Shown: positions 1-11,087 of the stretch, piece by piece
Layout of the letters: each line of letters begins with the position of its first letter
Position numbering within the stretch: position 1 is the first letter of the stretch
NCBI RefSeq assembly: GCF_024679245.1
Contig: NC_090195.1
Coordinates: 4,536,300-4,600,299 of the forward strand
Reading direction: 5' to 3'
Length of the DNA stretch: 64,000 bases
Source of the DNA: Pseudorasbora parva
Taxonomy: Eukaryota; Chordata; Actinopteri; Cypriniformes; Gobionidae
Made by a program: the position numbers and the translations under genes
Notes under the pieces: model-generated
The model's input: the letters and a program-made list of their open reading frames with translations, nothing else
Told to the model about the DNA's origin: nothing
The model's database searches: none

Positions 1-42
1 CTGGATAAATGATAACTGGATGCATGAGTGTAACACTTTTAC

Positions 43-1293
43 AGGTGCATTGATGGCCAGGTGCATGAGCAGCCCAAGTGTGTGCAGCAGCCTTCCTAGC
101 ACCAGATGATCACTCCCCAGAAGGTCAAAGGTCACCTGTGGCCTATAAGAGACATGAAATCAATGCAATAATGTAAGCAAGCGCTTATTTATTTAGCACT
201 ATTCTAGATGATTTTGCTACATAGCGCTTCACAATACTGAACCACTAAGAGACCTGTCATAGTTCCTGAGCAGTGGGAAGAAGAAAAATCCAGCAACTGG
301 AGCATAGCGGTTGGGAGCAGCTTTGACGGGTTGAGTGCCACCCTGAGCAGAACAAACAAACACATTATTAGACATCAAATCTCTGTTTATGTGTAATAAA
401 CACCTTTCTGAGGCTGTCTCACCTTGATAATTCGTCTGGTTTTGCTCTGGATCCGTTTTTCCACAATCTGCCGCCAGTTTGTGATGTCATCACACTGCTC
501 TAGAGCTGTTACTGCAGTGATTGGCTGAGCTCCAGCGTGTTTGTTCCCGATTGGCTCAGACAGTTCTTGGGCAGAGAGAGCCAGGACCTGGAAGAGTAGA
601 GGAGTTAGTTTAGTGGTTGAGAATCAGGGATGAGAACACAAAGGTTGCAGGTTCAATCTGGAAGAGTTGACAATCTTTTTCCATCACCACTGCTCTCACA
701 ATTTGGAGATTACTGTCAATGGTCACTTGGTTGGTCGATTATTAATTTATGAAATACTCTGGCAGTTTTGTCATTAGATGCTGGTGGACGACCAACAGAG
801 TTTTTCTAGAGAACGATGTCAATATCTGGATATCATATCAAGATATGATAAAACAATGCATAAAATAAATGGCAATATATTTTATATAATATTTACTATA
901 TTATATTTATAATATAAAATTTAATTAAATTATTTCTAATCCATTGACAAAGCTTTTTTTTAAATATAATTTACAGATACATGGCCATAAATTATTGCTA
1001 GATTATAATAATTTTCTGTTGTCAATTATTTAAAAATGCTTTTAAAGGAATTTAGAAATTTTAAAGGAATTTAGAAAATTTGGAAATATTTTTACAACTT
1101 ATTTGCTCAAATTTCATAAACAATTCTGTTGAAAAGTTTGGGGATTTTTTAAAATAAATTTCTGAAATATTCTAACAATTTAAAATACATATTTTCTATT
1201 GTAATATACTGTAAGATGTAGTTTATTCCTGTGATCAAAGCTGAATTTCCAGCATCATTACTCTAGTCTTCAGTCTCACATGATCCTTCAGAA

Positions 1294-1391
<98 letters not shown>

Positions 1392-4300
1392 CTGCTCAAG
1401 AAACATTTATGATTATTATCATATGTTGAAAACAGTAATTACGCAGTATTTAAGCCCTTAATGGTTAACCTAATCTAACATTTAACTATCATTGCAAACA
1501 TATGAATTATGAATATGAATATGGCATTTAAGGATGAAAGTATGTCAGTTGTCTGTGTGCATTCATTTGGACATTAGTCTGACCTCCAGAATGTCCAGTC
1601 TCTGTCTCAAGCTGTAGTTGAGAGAGTAGAACTCTGTCGTCCAATAATCTACAACCTACAGAGAGAAAACGGTCACTTCCATATGAATCTATGAAGAGCT
1701 GAGCAGCTTGTGATCATCTGTCTGATGTCTGACCGGTTTTATGTCTGTAACAGTGAGGGCCACCATGGCGTTCTGCCGGAGTGTGTGGAAGAGCGGTGTG
1801 TTGTACCTGTCCTCCAGGTGGAGCAGCACTTTACCGAACTGCACACTGACCTACACCACATAAACACAGACAAACCAATGAGATACACAAGAGTTTCAGT
1901 CATTAAAAGTGTGCTGTGATGACCTCTGACCTCCTGTGTGGCCTTCACGTTCTTCCTAAGAAGAGAGTCCAACACTTGCAGACTGAGTTCAACCCTGTCA
2001 GCATCATCAGAAGACATCAACGCTGCAAATAAAACACAAGGCTGATTCAAAAACATGAGAAAATATTCTCAGATAAAACATGAATTACAATTAGACTGTT
2101 CTTTGCTTGCAGGGTTATCATCATTCATTAGAGCCAAAACTATTTAACAATATAAACTATCTTATATAAACTACTATTTATTTTTTAAATGTCTGTGCTT
2201 TTGTATTGTATTATTGTGCATATTGTCTAGTTTAGAGTCAATTGTTTCATGTGATAATGCAAAAAAATGCTAAATTGTGCCGAAATAATGTTTGGCCAGG
2301 CTGTCACACAAAAGAAATTATAACATTCATAAACAAGAGAGAACCAACAAAATATTAATAAATGATTTTTTTTTTTATAAATGCATGCTTTTGTTTGGTG
2401 AGTTTTATGTTTTCTATGCATTTTTTTGCATAGTAAAATAAAACCTGTAGCTATAAGTTTGCCTTTTTTGCCAAATATGTTTTGTCAGATATTCCCTCAC
2501 ATTTACAATACATAAAATATCTACATATAAAATAGATGAACAATAGAGGTAATAATAGTATAAATAATACTAATAAACAAACCTTAAATAGTAATATTTA
2601 AAAAAACAATACATTTGATAAAAGCACATCACAAAATTACTTAAAATGTATTTTTAAAAAAAACCTGGAAACTAAATAATATCTAATTCAAAATATTACT
2701 AAAATCTAATTTAATATGTAAATAATTCTAAAATGATTTGATATATTTTAGATCACCTTCCAGACAGTCCCTGACATAACGCGGCGGAGCTGATTTCTTC
2801 TTCTCCTGATCAGCTGACATGTCATATGGAGTCAGATCATCATCACTTAAAACAGAACAGTGATGTTGTTAAAGGATAAATGTTATTAGTGAGATAGGTA
2901 GAGTTCTCTTGTGTTTTTAGGGTAGTGTAGATGTACCTGTCCAGCTCAGAATCACTCCCGTGACCCGGCGATGACGTCCCAGACTGACCTGCTGAACCCT
3001 GAACTCTGGGCTCTGGCTGAAGACTGGAACAAAGTGCAAGTATTACAGGTGTCACATATACCAAATGTTCCAGAAAATCGGTCCATCGGTTGTTTAGGCC
3101 AGGCGTTTATAATTAATGTTGTTTCTAATGAATGCCACTATAATTTATCCTTTCTTAATTAATTCTGTTCTGAATACTGTTAAATTTGTTCAACAAGATT
3201 TGTTGCGTAGTCATGGGAGTATAAGCTGCAGCACATTTTAGATCTGACTAAAATACCAGTTAACAAAATCCTCAAGTGAGGTGTGTGCTTTTACCTGCTG
3301 GAGACATCAGGCTGATGTTCCTCGTGGTCCTCAACAGACGGAGCCTCCATCAATGACTTCAGCTCTCGGACCTCCTCATCCGGCTCATACTGACAAAGAG
3401 CAACAGCTTCATTAGCATTAAAGCAGCGCATAAATATCTCAAGTTCACGGTTGTAATGATGGCACATCTAAAACTTTTTAGTTTCTTTCAGGTTCTATAA
3501 GGATCATCAATTCATCATCACAAGAGGTTTTCATTGGCTGTGTCAATAAAAACGCCCCCTGTACCCTTAAATACGGCACTATTTGAGAGAACAGCCATTT
3601 GTAGTGGTGTCCGAAACCATAGTGGACGTTATCAAGTGCACTCATTTAATCCCACATTGCACTGATATACGAGTGTACAACCGACTCAACGGCTGGAGAA
3701 TACCCATATTGCACCGATAGAGTGCACTGGCGCCTGCAGCTGAATCATCCATCCATCCATTTATTTTACAAACCGCTGGTCCAATGTGGCTACAGCGTAA
3801 TATCATACAGGTATAAATAGCCTTTTAATTTGCTGGTTTCAATGGCAGAGTGCAAGCTACATCGTTTTATTACTACTGTAGCTGTCAGTTTGCTACATTT
3901 CAAATGATTATTAAATGGCACAAACTATGCAAACGGCGGCTCACAATGTCCGAATTCACTCTCTCGTTTTCATTCACTCCTTTAAGTGCACTATTGGTGG
4001 AGTAATGTAGGGAACAGTGAATAAGGTTATAGTGGGTGATTTCAAACATAAGAACATTAAAAAAAAAACATGTTTAAAGGTCTGAATGTCTTACCTGGAA
4101 TTTTAATTGTGATCCTGATGTGTCCAATTTGTGGCTAAGACACTCGCCCACGACCATTCCCATCCGACGAATACGCACAATATTGCTATCTAGACGACAC
4201 TGTACACCTCCCAGCATGCACTGCAGCATCTCTGTTGAACAAAAAACCTTATAATACAGCAGCCCTTAAAAATCTACTAGGTCTACAAGTCTGCTTGGAA

Positions 4301-4521
4301 AGTGAAAAAATCTTTTTGAATATAATTTGTTCGCAACTTTATTTGAGATCGATACAAACACTTGCGCATTACCTTGGCGTAGTTCTTGTATTTCAGATTC
4401 GTTGAGTAAAGCCACACACAGCAGTAAAGCTTTACTGACGTACAGCTGCTGTTCCACAGACGTGTGTTTCACGGCACTGCTGTTACACCACACCTGACAC
4501 ACACTCCGGAGGACCTACACA

Positions 4522-4560
<39 letters not shown>

Positions 4561-7500
4561 CTCATTAAGCTACTTCATTTGCATTTCATACAAAAACGAC
4601 TTATTTGCACAATTATAGAATAACAATTAACATTTACATTTATTTACATTTAATCATTTAGCAGACGCTTTTATCCAAAGCGACTTACAAAAAAGGGGAG
4701 AGCAATAGAAGCAACGAAACAAACAAGGCCAACAACCTGTAAGAGCTTTAAGAAATCTCAATTAATTAGCACAGTACACAACTTTTTTTTTTTTTTTTTT
4801 ATATAGCCAGCTACAACAAATACTCACGTACGGAAAATACAGAACACTGGATTTTGATAGCTATGATAACAACCCATTAGGACTAAGGCTGATGCCCCAA
4901 CTGTTGTCGTTAATGCGGATTCAGTGGCCCAATGGGTTGGTTTTGGATGGCATTCTAGCTAAACGCGCAGCAATAGCCATCTACAACAAAAACTCACGTA
5001 CGCAAAATACAGAACACTGGATTTTGGTAGCTATGATAACTATGTAACATACCCGCCTGAAGGCACAAATCCATTAAAAAATTAAAACAGTAGATCATCA
5101 CACCTGTTTAAGCAGCATCCGGCGCTCCGAATCCAGAGCCAAATAACCAAGAACAGATTTCAACAACCGAGTCTGAGATCAAGGGTTACGGAGAGAACGA
5201 GAGAGACAGGGAAAATAAGAAATGTCAATTCTGTGCAATGTCCAGGTCATGCAAATAAACAATGTCATATTTTTTAATATCATGCATATGTACAGTACCG
5301 TTCCAAAGTTTGTGGTCGGTAAGAATTCTTTTAAAGAAATTAATCATTTTATTCAGCAAGGGACGTATTTAATTAATCAAAAGAGACAAAAGATATTTAT
5401 AATGTTACAAAATATTTCTACTTCAAATAAATGCTGTTCTATGCTGAAAATACAGCTTTGATCACAGGAATAAATTACATTTTTAAAGGTGCCCTATGCA
5501 ACTTTCCATCCACTGGAGGGCGCCTATTCAAAACAAATGTGTAGTTTGATGACGCAAAGTGTGAGCGCAGCAATCTTGAGAGATGTGGTCTTCTCATCAC
5601 AGCCGGTGGAAAATAGGACTCGGGTAGAAATCATGTTCATGCATGCGGTTATTAACGTTACTGTAGTGTAAAGCAGAGCAGGACCGAGTGTTATGGACCT
5701 GAGCACGGCCGCTGGAGCGATTGTTACACAAATACCCGCCTCGCGAATACCGGGACTTTTATTATGACGGGACGGGAGACAGTCGCCGGGCGCCTGCACA
5801 GATCCGCTCTTCCGGTTATGATTTTGAGGTAATGTAGCTCTGTTTATCATATTAGATACATTTAAGTGTGTTTAAAACGATGTTATGACTTTACTCCGTG
5901 TGTTCACTTGTTCACACTGCTAAGAGTAAAGCGCTCCTGCCAAATAAAAGCCGAAACTGAGGGTAACGCAGATATAATGCAACTGACAGGCGACTCCTCA
6001 AACGCAATGCTGAAACGTCCCTGTCCTTAGTTAAAATAGCAATTTTCTCACAATTTACAAATAGTTGGAAACTTCTGGGATATTGTAGGTACTCAACTGA
6101 ACAAAATATATAACACCGGCCTAGTGGTTTTTGGATATTTTACTTCAAAAATACTACATAGTGCACCTTTAAATGTATTAAAATAATAAATAAATAATAT
6201 TTCATAATACTACTTTATTTGACTCAAACAAATATAGCCTTGGTGAGAAGAGACAATAAAAAAATCTTAGCGACCCCAAACTTTTAAACAGTAGAGTAAG
6301 TTATGCTTTAGAATTGAGAAATTATGGTATCATTCTGAATTATGGTACTTTGATGTAAATATGAAGGTACTGAACAATTACCATATTCATATACCATAGT
6401 TTTTATAGATATTACTTTAGTAAAGGTTGTAAAAGGTAGCATACTTGTTTCTTATTAATATGTTCTGCATTTAGAGACATTTAATATCTAGTTTTGCCAC
6501 TCACTGGGTGCTGATACTGCTGCAATAACAGTTTATGAGTGAGAACAAACTGAGCTTTCTTATTGGTCAGCACCAGGTTTCCCATCAGCCTGGACGCAGC
6601 AGTCGCCCTGAAACACACATTTGAGTTAGCGTCGACTAATTCATTACTGCTATCAGCGTCCTCTCTGGTATCAAACACACTCTCTTACCCACTGAGACAG
6701 CGTATGAGTCCTGTGATGACACACTCCGTGCACCTTTCTGGAACGTTCTCCAGTAGTGTCTGCGTCACGCGCTGCCACAGCGGGTCCACACGGGTCAGAG
6801 ACGAGAGCCGAGGGGCCAGGATTTCAAACATCTGAGCTACAAAAACATGCACACAGAAACTGATGCAGTCTGACATATAATACAGTTGAAATAAGACAAT
6901 AAATTAATCTTTCACTGCAAGCTGTGAAGCAAACCTACAAAAGTAAAAAAAAAACACTTACAGCTGTATCCTTGAATGCACACTTTTCCCAAAACTTGAG
7001 CCACAAACCCGAGAGAGCAGTCCTGTCCCGCTATACCAGAGAGATACACATGAGTGAGGCAAAATGAGATGTATGGATAACAAATCGCAATGACAGACGC
7101 ATTAAAATATGCAGTGGTCGCAATGACGCATTTAAACTATGTGTCGCTTCTTTTATTTACAAGTATGAACGTGTGTGATACCTCTGAGAGCGTGGCATGT
7201 CTTCTCCAGTGTGTCCAGTATGCTGGTGGCCAGCAGTGGGTAGTACTGCTGTGGCAGGAAGGTGTCAGGTGTGTTTGTGTGCAGATGGTTGGAGGTGATG
7301 GTGGATAAAGCTGCCAGGTGGCCAATGATGGTCTCTCTAAGCTGGGGAGTGTCTGAATAGGATCCACCTCCTTCACACCTGGACCACAGCAACACCTGGA
7401 GACGAGCAGCAGAGAGGAACTTCTCCAACACAGACACACACCGCTCCAGACCTGCACTCTCACTGGGTGTGGAAGAGACAGAACACATCAGTATATCATA

Positions 7501-7892
7501 CAAGTGCATCAAAGGCAAACTCATAAATAATAAAGTATGTATTTAGATAGATGGGTGGATGGATGGATGGATGGATGGATGTTGATGCCTTACACACACC
7601 CTGTGGAGCTGATGGTGTCCAGCAGAAGCAGGAGTGTTTGGTCCGGGGGACCCCTGAGGAAGATCTCATCCCAGAGCCTTTTGATCTCCTCATCATCACG
7701 GGACCTGTTGAACCAGTGCGAGCTCTGCGCGCTCACCAGCACCCGAAGCGCGCGTGTGTAGTGTTTGCGCGTGAACTCGCCGTCCTCCAGGTAGTGCGTG
7801 AGTGTGCGCAGCGCGTGCACGATCTCCCCGGAGTCTCGTGAGCTGGAGAGAGTCCTCAGACAGGAGCCCACCTCGGCCCCAGCGGACCCCAT
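43..7892 (-). CDS. telo2: Telomere maintenance 2 (TELO2/Tel2), 17 coding exons, 3' end off window
   Basis: TELO2 is the scaffold of the TTT complex (TELO2-TTI1-TTI2), which with HSP90/R2TP stabilises PIKK kinases (ATM, ATR, mTOR, DNA-PK, SMG1). Coding exons in transcript order: 7600-7892, 7182-7462, 6962-7030, 6689-6836, 6505-6607, 5104-5172, 4373-4514, 4095-4231, 3295-3389, 2937-3023, 2757-2845, 1931-2022, 1734-1850, 1584-1655, 423-587, 254-342, 43-142. All have GT/AG borders and the phases agree throughout, giving 716 codons. Landmarks shared with mammalian TELO2: [10 protein letters not shown] near the N-terminus, [19 protein letters not shown], the acidic linker [33 protein letters not shown] and [19 protein letters not shown]. 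The start is the ATG at 7892. Human TELO2 is about 837 residues, so about 95 C-terminal residues lie beyond position 1. Exon 10 uses the acceptor at 3024-3026, because the nearer AG breaks frame. Confidence 0.95.
1222..1440 (+). repeat. Dispersed non-autonomous DNA-transposon fragment interrupted by (AT)n
   Basis: This copy carries the recurrent core CTGTGATCAAAGCTGAATTT followed by an ACATGATCCTTCAGAAATCA segment. It belongs to the family also seen at 5293-6295, 26220-26437, 26960-27365, 54660-55110 and 60595-60905. A pure AT dinucleotide run of about 90 bp (about 1297-1389) interrupts it before the tail resumes with TCTGCTCAAGAAACATTTAT. It lies in a telo2 intron. Confidence 0.75.
3570..4050. 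mobile_element. Probable MITE-like DNA transposon in a telo2 intron
   Basis: The left end reads GTGGTGTCCGAAACCATAGT and the right end is roughly its reverse complement (ATAGTGGGTGATTTCAAACA). The interior repeats GTGCACT motifs near both ends. No ORF of note. The ends are diverged, so limits are approximate and the superfamily is not assigned. Confidence 0.4.
4517..4558 (-). repeat. (TG)n tract immediately upstream of the telo2 exon 7 acceptor
   Basis: On the transcribed (minus) strand a run of about 20 TG dinucleotides, with one TA interruption, leads directly into the TAG acceptor of exon 7 (4373-4514). It replaces the usual pyrimidine tract. UG repeats at 3' splice sites are known binding sites for TDP-43. 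Confidence 0.85.
4630..4790 (-). repeat. LINE L2-type 3' tail or derived SINE fragment
   Basis: It contains CATTTAGCAGACGCTTTTAT followed by CCAAAGCGACTTACA and TAAATG-like repeats. The same tail ends the L2 element at 18042. On the minus strand this is the conserved 3' end of fish L2-clade LINEs and SINEs that borrow their tail. Sequence beyond the tail (GCAACGAAAC) also resembles the 18120 region. A poly-T run follows near 4783-4800. Confidence 0.65.
4804..5041. repeat. Two 68-bp direct repeats 170 bp apart
   Basis: Segments 4804-4871 and 4974-5041 are near identical: both carry ACAGAACACTGGATTTTG followed by TAGCTATGATAAC, and differ at only a few positions. The spacer contains GGCCCAATGGGTTGG. 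They lie in the telo2 intron between exons 6 and 7. Origin not recognised. Confidence 0.7.
5293..6295. mobile_element. Non-autonomous DNA transposon (TIR CCGTTC..AAGTTTGGGGTC) split by a second element
   Basis: The left terminus TACCGTTCCAAAGTTTGTGG and the right terminus GACCCCAAACTTTTAAACAG are imperfect inverted repeats. The interior is an AT-rich sequence shared with several other copies in this window (GCTTTGATCACAGGAATAAA). At 5483-5486 a TTAA-flanked element interrupts it, and the host sequence resumes at 6173. Confidence 0.75.
5487..6168. mobile_element. TTAA-flanked non-autonomous DNA transposon, 682 bp, nested
   Basis: TTAA is present on both sides (5483-5486 and 6169-6172). The termini AGGTGCCCTATGCAACTTTC and CATAGTGCACCT are inverted. 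TTAA target duplication points to a piggyBac or Kolobok type; no transposase is present. Related copies lie at 31975-33194 (interrupted) and 41899-42034 (internally deleted). The interior is GC-richer than its surroundings. Confidence 0.75.
7550..7583. repeat. (GATG)n microsatellite next to the telo2 exon 1 donor
   Basis: A run of seven or eight GATG units with slight variation lies about 17 bases into intron 1 of telo2. Confidence 0.9.
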
Positions 7893-8803
7893 GACGTCAC
7901 GTCAAAAACAGGTGTTTTGCTGAAGTTCCAGGTAAATCCAAAATCACTTTTACTGCATAATATGCTAAATGTCACTGTGTGCATTTGGCAGGTAGACTCA
8001 TATCCGGATCGTACGAACCTATACACAAAATAATGATTTAAATTAATAAATAAGATTAAACTATTGATTTACATTAACATAAGCATCAGAGATGCAGAAC
8101 TATAAACCTCATAGGAAGCCAAATTCAGTCGTTATGAATACCAACAATGTAGTACACAGTTTGTTGAAAGTTTAAAGTCATTCAGTTATAGCAAAATATG
8201 AAATAACTCGCAGCATCAGTCGTGTTGACAAACCAAACCCATGTGATTGCGCTCTAATGCGTGTCCGTGTAGATGCAGATAGCCAGAACAAAGGTTCCTA
8301 TCCGCAACCACACGTTTATTCCGCCATAGTTCACTAGATGGTGCAACAGGACATGTTAACCTTCTTAGAACTACACCACGAAATGGACAATAAATCTTTT
8401 TGGAATAAATGTTGCATGTCAGTTATCTATTCTATTCTATTCTATTCTATTCTATTCTATTCTATTCTATTCTATTCTATTCTATTCTATTCGGCTACTT
8501 CGTTCACGGCTGTTGTTTTTTGTAAATGTGCTATATATATAAACAAAATAATCCCTTTTTAATTTCTACATAAAAATGCAATAATTTTTTTTAGTCCTGA
8601 ATAAGATGTAGGGCAGTACTAAATCAGGACAGTACTAAATAAAAAAAACATGCAATTTTTTAGTGATCCCTTTGTTAAAAGAAAATTACATTTAGCAGAT
8701 TCTGTAAGGTGTATGTAAACTTTCGACTGCAACTCTGTGTGTGTGTGTGTGTGCGTATTATGCATTACATAGCAACTAATTGTAACTACTATTATGTAAG
8801 ATA
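7893..8803. other. Region upstream of telo2, no gene seen
   Basis: It must contain the telo2 5' UTR and promoter; no TATA box or clear promoter motif was recognised. A pentanucleotide array (TATTC)n spans about 8428-8492 and a short GT run lies at 8736-8753. The rest is AT-rich with no credible reading frame. Confidence 0.6.
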
Positions 8804-8851
8804 TTCAAAATATGTGCAAATGGATACATGGCAATAATAATAATAAAAAAA

Positions 8852-8941
<90 letters not shown>

Positions 8942-9197
8942 GGAGAGTTAATTTAGGCCCGTTATTTGTAACCACATTTATATTAAAAACAGCATTTGAA
9001 CAGTCGCTTATACTTTCAATTCATAAATATCACATGGGTTCTGTTTTATTCAGTCCTATTGTATCATACATGAATGCTGATGCCCATCATATAATGCACA
9101 TGTATGTATGGCGACTGTTCAAATGCTAATTTTAATATAAATGTGTCTGGTTACAAATAACGGGCCTAAATTAACTCTCTCTCTCTATATATATATA

Positions 9198-10819
9198 CAG
9201 TCTTGTTCAAAATAATAGCAGTACAATGTGACTAACCAGAATAATCAAGGTTTTTAGTATATTTTTTTATTGCTACGTGGCAAGCAAGTTACCAGTAGGT
9301 TCAGTAGATTCTCAGAAAACAAACAAGACCCAGCATTCATGATATGCACGCTCTTAAGGCTGTGCAATTGGGCAATTAGTTGAAAGGGGTGTGTTCAAAA
9401 AAATAGCAGTGTGGCATTCAATCACTGAGGTCATCAATTTTGTGAAGAAACAGGTGTGAATCAGGTGGCCCCTATTTAAGGATGAAGCCAACACTTGTTG
9501 AACATGCATTTGAAAGCTGAGGAAAATGGGTCGTTCAAGACATTGTTCAGAAGAACAGCGTACTTTGATTAAAAAGTTGATTAGAGAGGGGAAAACCTAT
9601 AAAGAGGTGCAAAAAATGATAGGCTGTTCAGCTAAAATGATCTCCAATGCCTTAAAATGGAGAGCAAAACCAGAGAGACATGGAAGAAAACGGAAGACAA
9701 CCATCAAAATGGATAGAAGAATAACCAGAATGGCAAAGGCTCAGCCAATGATCACCTCCAGGATGATCAAAGACAGTCTGGAGTTACCTGTAAGTACTGT
9801 GACAGTTAGAAGACGTCTGTGTGAAGCTAATCTATTTTCAAGAATCCCCCGCAAAGTCCCTCTGTTAAAAAAAAGGCATGTGCAGAAGAGGTTACAATTT
9901 GCCAAAGAACACATCAACTGGCCTAAAGAGAAATGGAGGAACATTTTGTGGACTGATGAGAGTAAAATTGTTCTTTTTGGGTCCAAGGGCCACAGGCAGT
10001 TTGTGAGACGACCCCCAAACTCTGAATTCAAGCCACAGTACACAGTGAAGACAGTGAAGCATGGAGGTGCAAGCATCATGATATGGGCATGTTTCTCCTA
10101 CTATGGTGTTGGGCCTATTTATCGCATACCAGGGATCATGGATCAGTTTGCATATGTTAAAATACTTGAAGAGGTCATGTTGCCCTATGCTGAAGAGGAC
10201 ATGCCCTTGAAACGGTTGTTTCAACAAGACAATGACCCAAAACACACTAGTAAACGGGCAAAGTCTTGGTTCCAAACCAACAAAATTAATGTTATGGAGT
10301 GGCCAGCCCAATCTCCAGACCTTAATCCAATTGAGAACTTGTGGGGTGATATCAAAAATGCTGTTTCTGAAGCAAAACCAAGAAATGTGAATGAATTGTG
10401 GAATGTTGTTAAAGAATCATGGAGTGGAATAACAGCTGAGAGGTGCCACAAGTTGGTTGACTCCATGCCACACAGATGTCAAGCAGTTTTAAAAAACTGT
10501 GGTCATACAACTAAATATTAGTTTAGTGATTCACAGGATTGCTAAATCCCAGAAAAAAAAAAATGTTTGTACAAAATAGTTTTGAGTTTGTACAGTCAAA
10601 GGTAGACACTGCTATTTTTTTGAACACACCCCTTTCAACTAATTGCCCAATTGCACAGCCTTAAGAGCGTGCATATCATGAATGCTGGGTCTTGTTTGTT
10701 TTCTGACAATCTACTGAACCTACTGGTAACTTGTTTGCCACGTAGCAATAAAAAATATACTAAAAACCTTGATTATTCTGGTTAGTCACATTGTACTGCT
10801 ATTATTTTGAACAAGACTG
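9198..10819 (+). mobile_element. Complete Tc1/mariner (Tc1-like, DD34E) transposon, 1622 bp
   Basis: TA target duplications lie at 9196-9197 and 10820-10821. The terminal inverted repeats are about 213 bp (9198-9411 and 10607-10819) and nearly identical. Each TIR carries an outer and an inner direct repeat, TGTTCAAAATAATAGCAGT (9204-9222) and TGTTCAAAAAAATAGCAGT (9392-9410), mirrored at 10795-10813 and 10608-10626. This is the IR/DR layout of Sleeping Beauty-type elements. One open transposase frame lies between the TIRs. Near-identical TIRs and an open frame suggest a young insertion. It may belong to the zebrafish ZB-like group; not verified. Confidence 0.95.
9526..10521 (+). CDS. Tc1-like transposase, apparently intact
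   Basis: A 331-residue protein of the IS630/Tc1/mariner transposase family, which cuts and pastes DNA at TA dinucleotides. Two N-terminal helix-turn-helix DNA-binding regions (about 8-45 and 70-110) are joined by a basic GRKRKTT segment. The catalytic domain has D144 in LWTDESK, D235 in QQDNDPKH and E270 in DLNPIENLW. There are 34 residues between the second and third, hence DD34E. The length (331) fits a full-length Tc1 transposase (about 340), and no stop or frameshift is visible. The start ATG at 9526 has GAAA before it and is the first Met in frame. No host gene depends on it. Confidence 0.95.
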   Translation: MGRSRHCSEEQRTLIKKLIREGKTYKEVQKMIGCSAKMISNALKWRAKPERHGRKRKTTIKMDRRITRMAKAQPMITSRMIKDSLELPVSTVTVRRRLCEANLFSRIPRKVPLLKKRHVQKRLQFAKEHINWPKEKWRNILWTDESKIVLFGSKGHRQFVRRPPNSEFKPQYTVKTVKHGGASIMIWACFSYYGVGPIYRIPGIMDQFAYVKILEEVMLPYAEEDMPLKRLFQQDNDPKHTSKRAKSWFQTNKINVMEWPAQSPDLNPIENLWGDIKNAVSEAKPRNVNELWNVVKESWSGITAERCHKLVDSMPHRCQAVLKNCGHTTKY

Positions 10820-10935
10820 TATATACATATTATTGTAATGTATCTATTTGCACATATTTTGAATTTTTTTTTTTTTAAAAGGGCATGCAGTATATTCTAG
10901 TCTACAGTAGGCCTATGTGCTTTTAAGTGTAAATT

Positions 10936-10995
10936 ATATATACCACTGATCTATATGACATGACACTGTCATTTATATAGATCAGTGATATATAC
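10936..10995. repeat. Short hairpin (TATATACCACTGATCTATAT)
   Basis: The left arm TATATACCACTGATCTATAT is followed, after a short loop around GACATGACACTGTCATT, by ATATAGATCAGTGATATATA. It is a near-perfect palindrome of about 60 bp just right of the fold-back element, perhaps a tiny MITE. Confidence 0.6.
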
Positions 10996-11081
10996 AGTCT
11001 TAAATTCTATTATACTCTTGTTTGATGTACATGGCTCACACAATAAAGCAAAACCTCCACAAATAAATTATTTGCACTTAA

Positions 11082-11087
11082 TTTATT
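11082..11087 (-). terminator. Candidate polyadenylation signal of rab11fip3
   Basis: TTTATT on the plus strand reads AATAAA on the transcribed strand, about 1.76 kb downstream of the stop codon at 12846. No gene is seen in 11090-12845, which is therefore probably the 3' UTR. It contains an (AG)n run at about 11995-12018. Other AATAAA matches exist, so the choice is tentative. Confidence 0.4.

Larger units (their letters stand above)
8804..10863. mobile_element. Large fold-back (inverted repeat) element carrying (TA)n in its arms, split by Tc1
   Basis: The left arm (8804-9010) contains TTCAAAATATGTGCAAATGG, a long (TA)n run, GAGAGTTAATTTAGGCCCGT and AACAGCATTTGAACAGTCG. The right arm (9108-9195, resuming at 10820-10863) carries the reverse complement in mirrored order, including the (TA)n and GCACATATTTTGAA. 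The loop is about 97 bp. The Tc1 element at 9198-10819 lies inside the (TA) part of the right arm. No coding capacity of its own. Confidence 0.75.

Noticed and set aside
3017..3019. AG at 3017-3018 as acceptor of telo2 exon 10
   Set aside because: It would put the conserved DSELDSDDD segment out of frame; the acceptor seven bases upstream keeps it.
8812..9129. Plus-strand frame with a long YIYI repeat
   Set aside because: It is the (TA)n run of the fold-back element read as protein.
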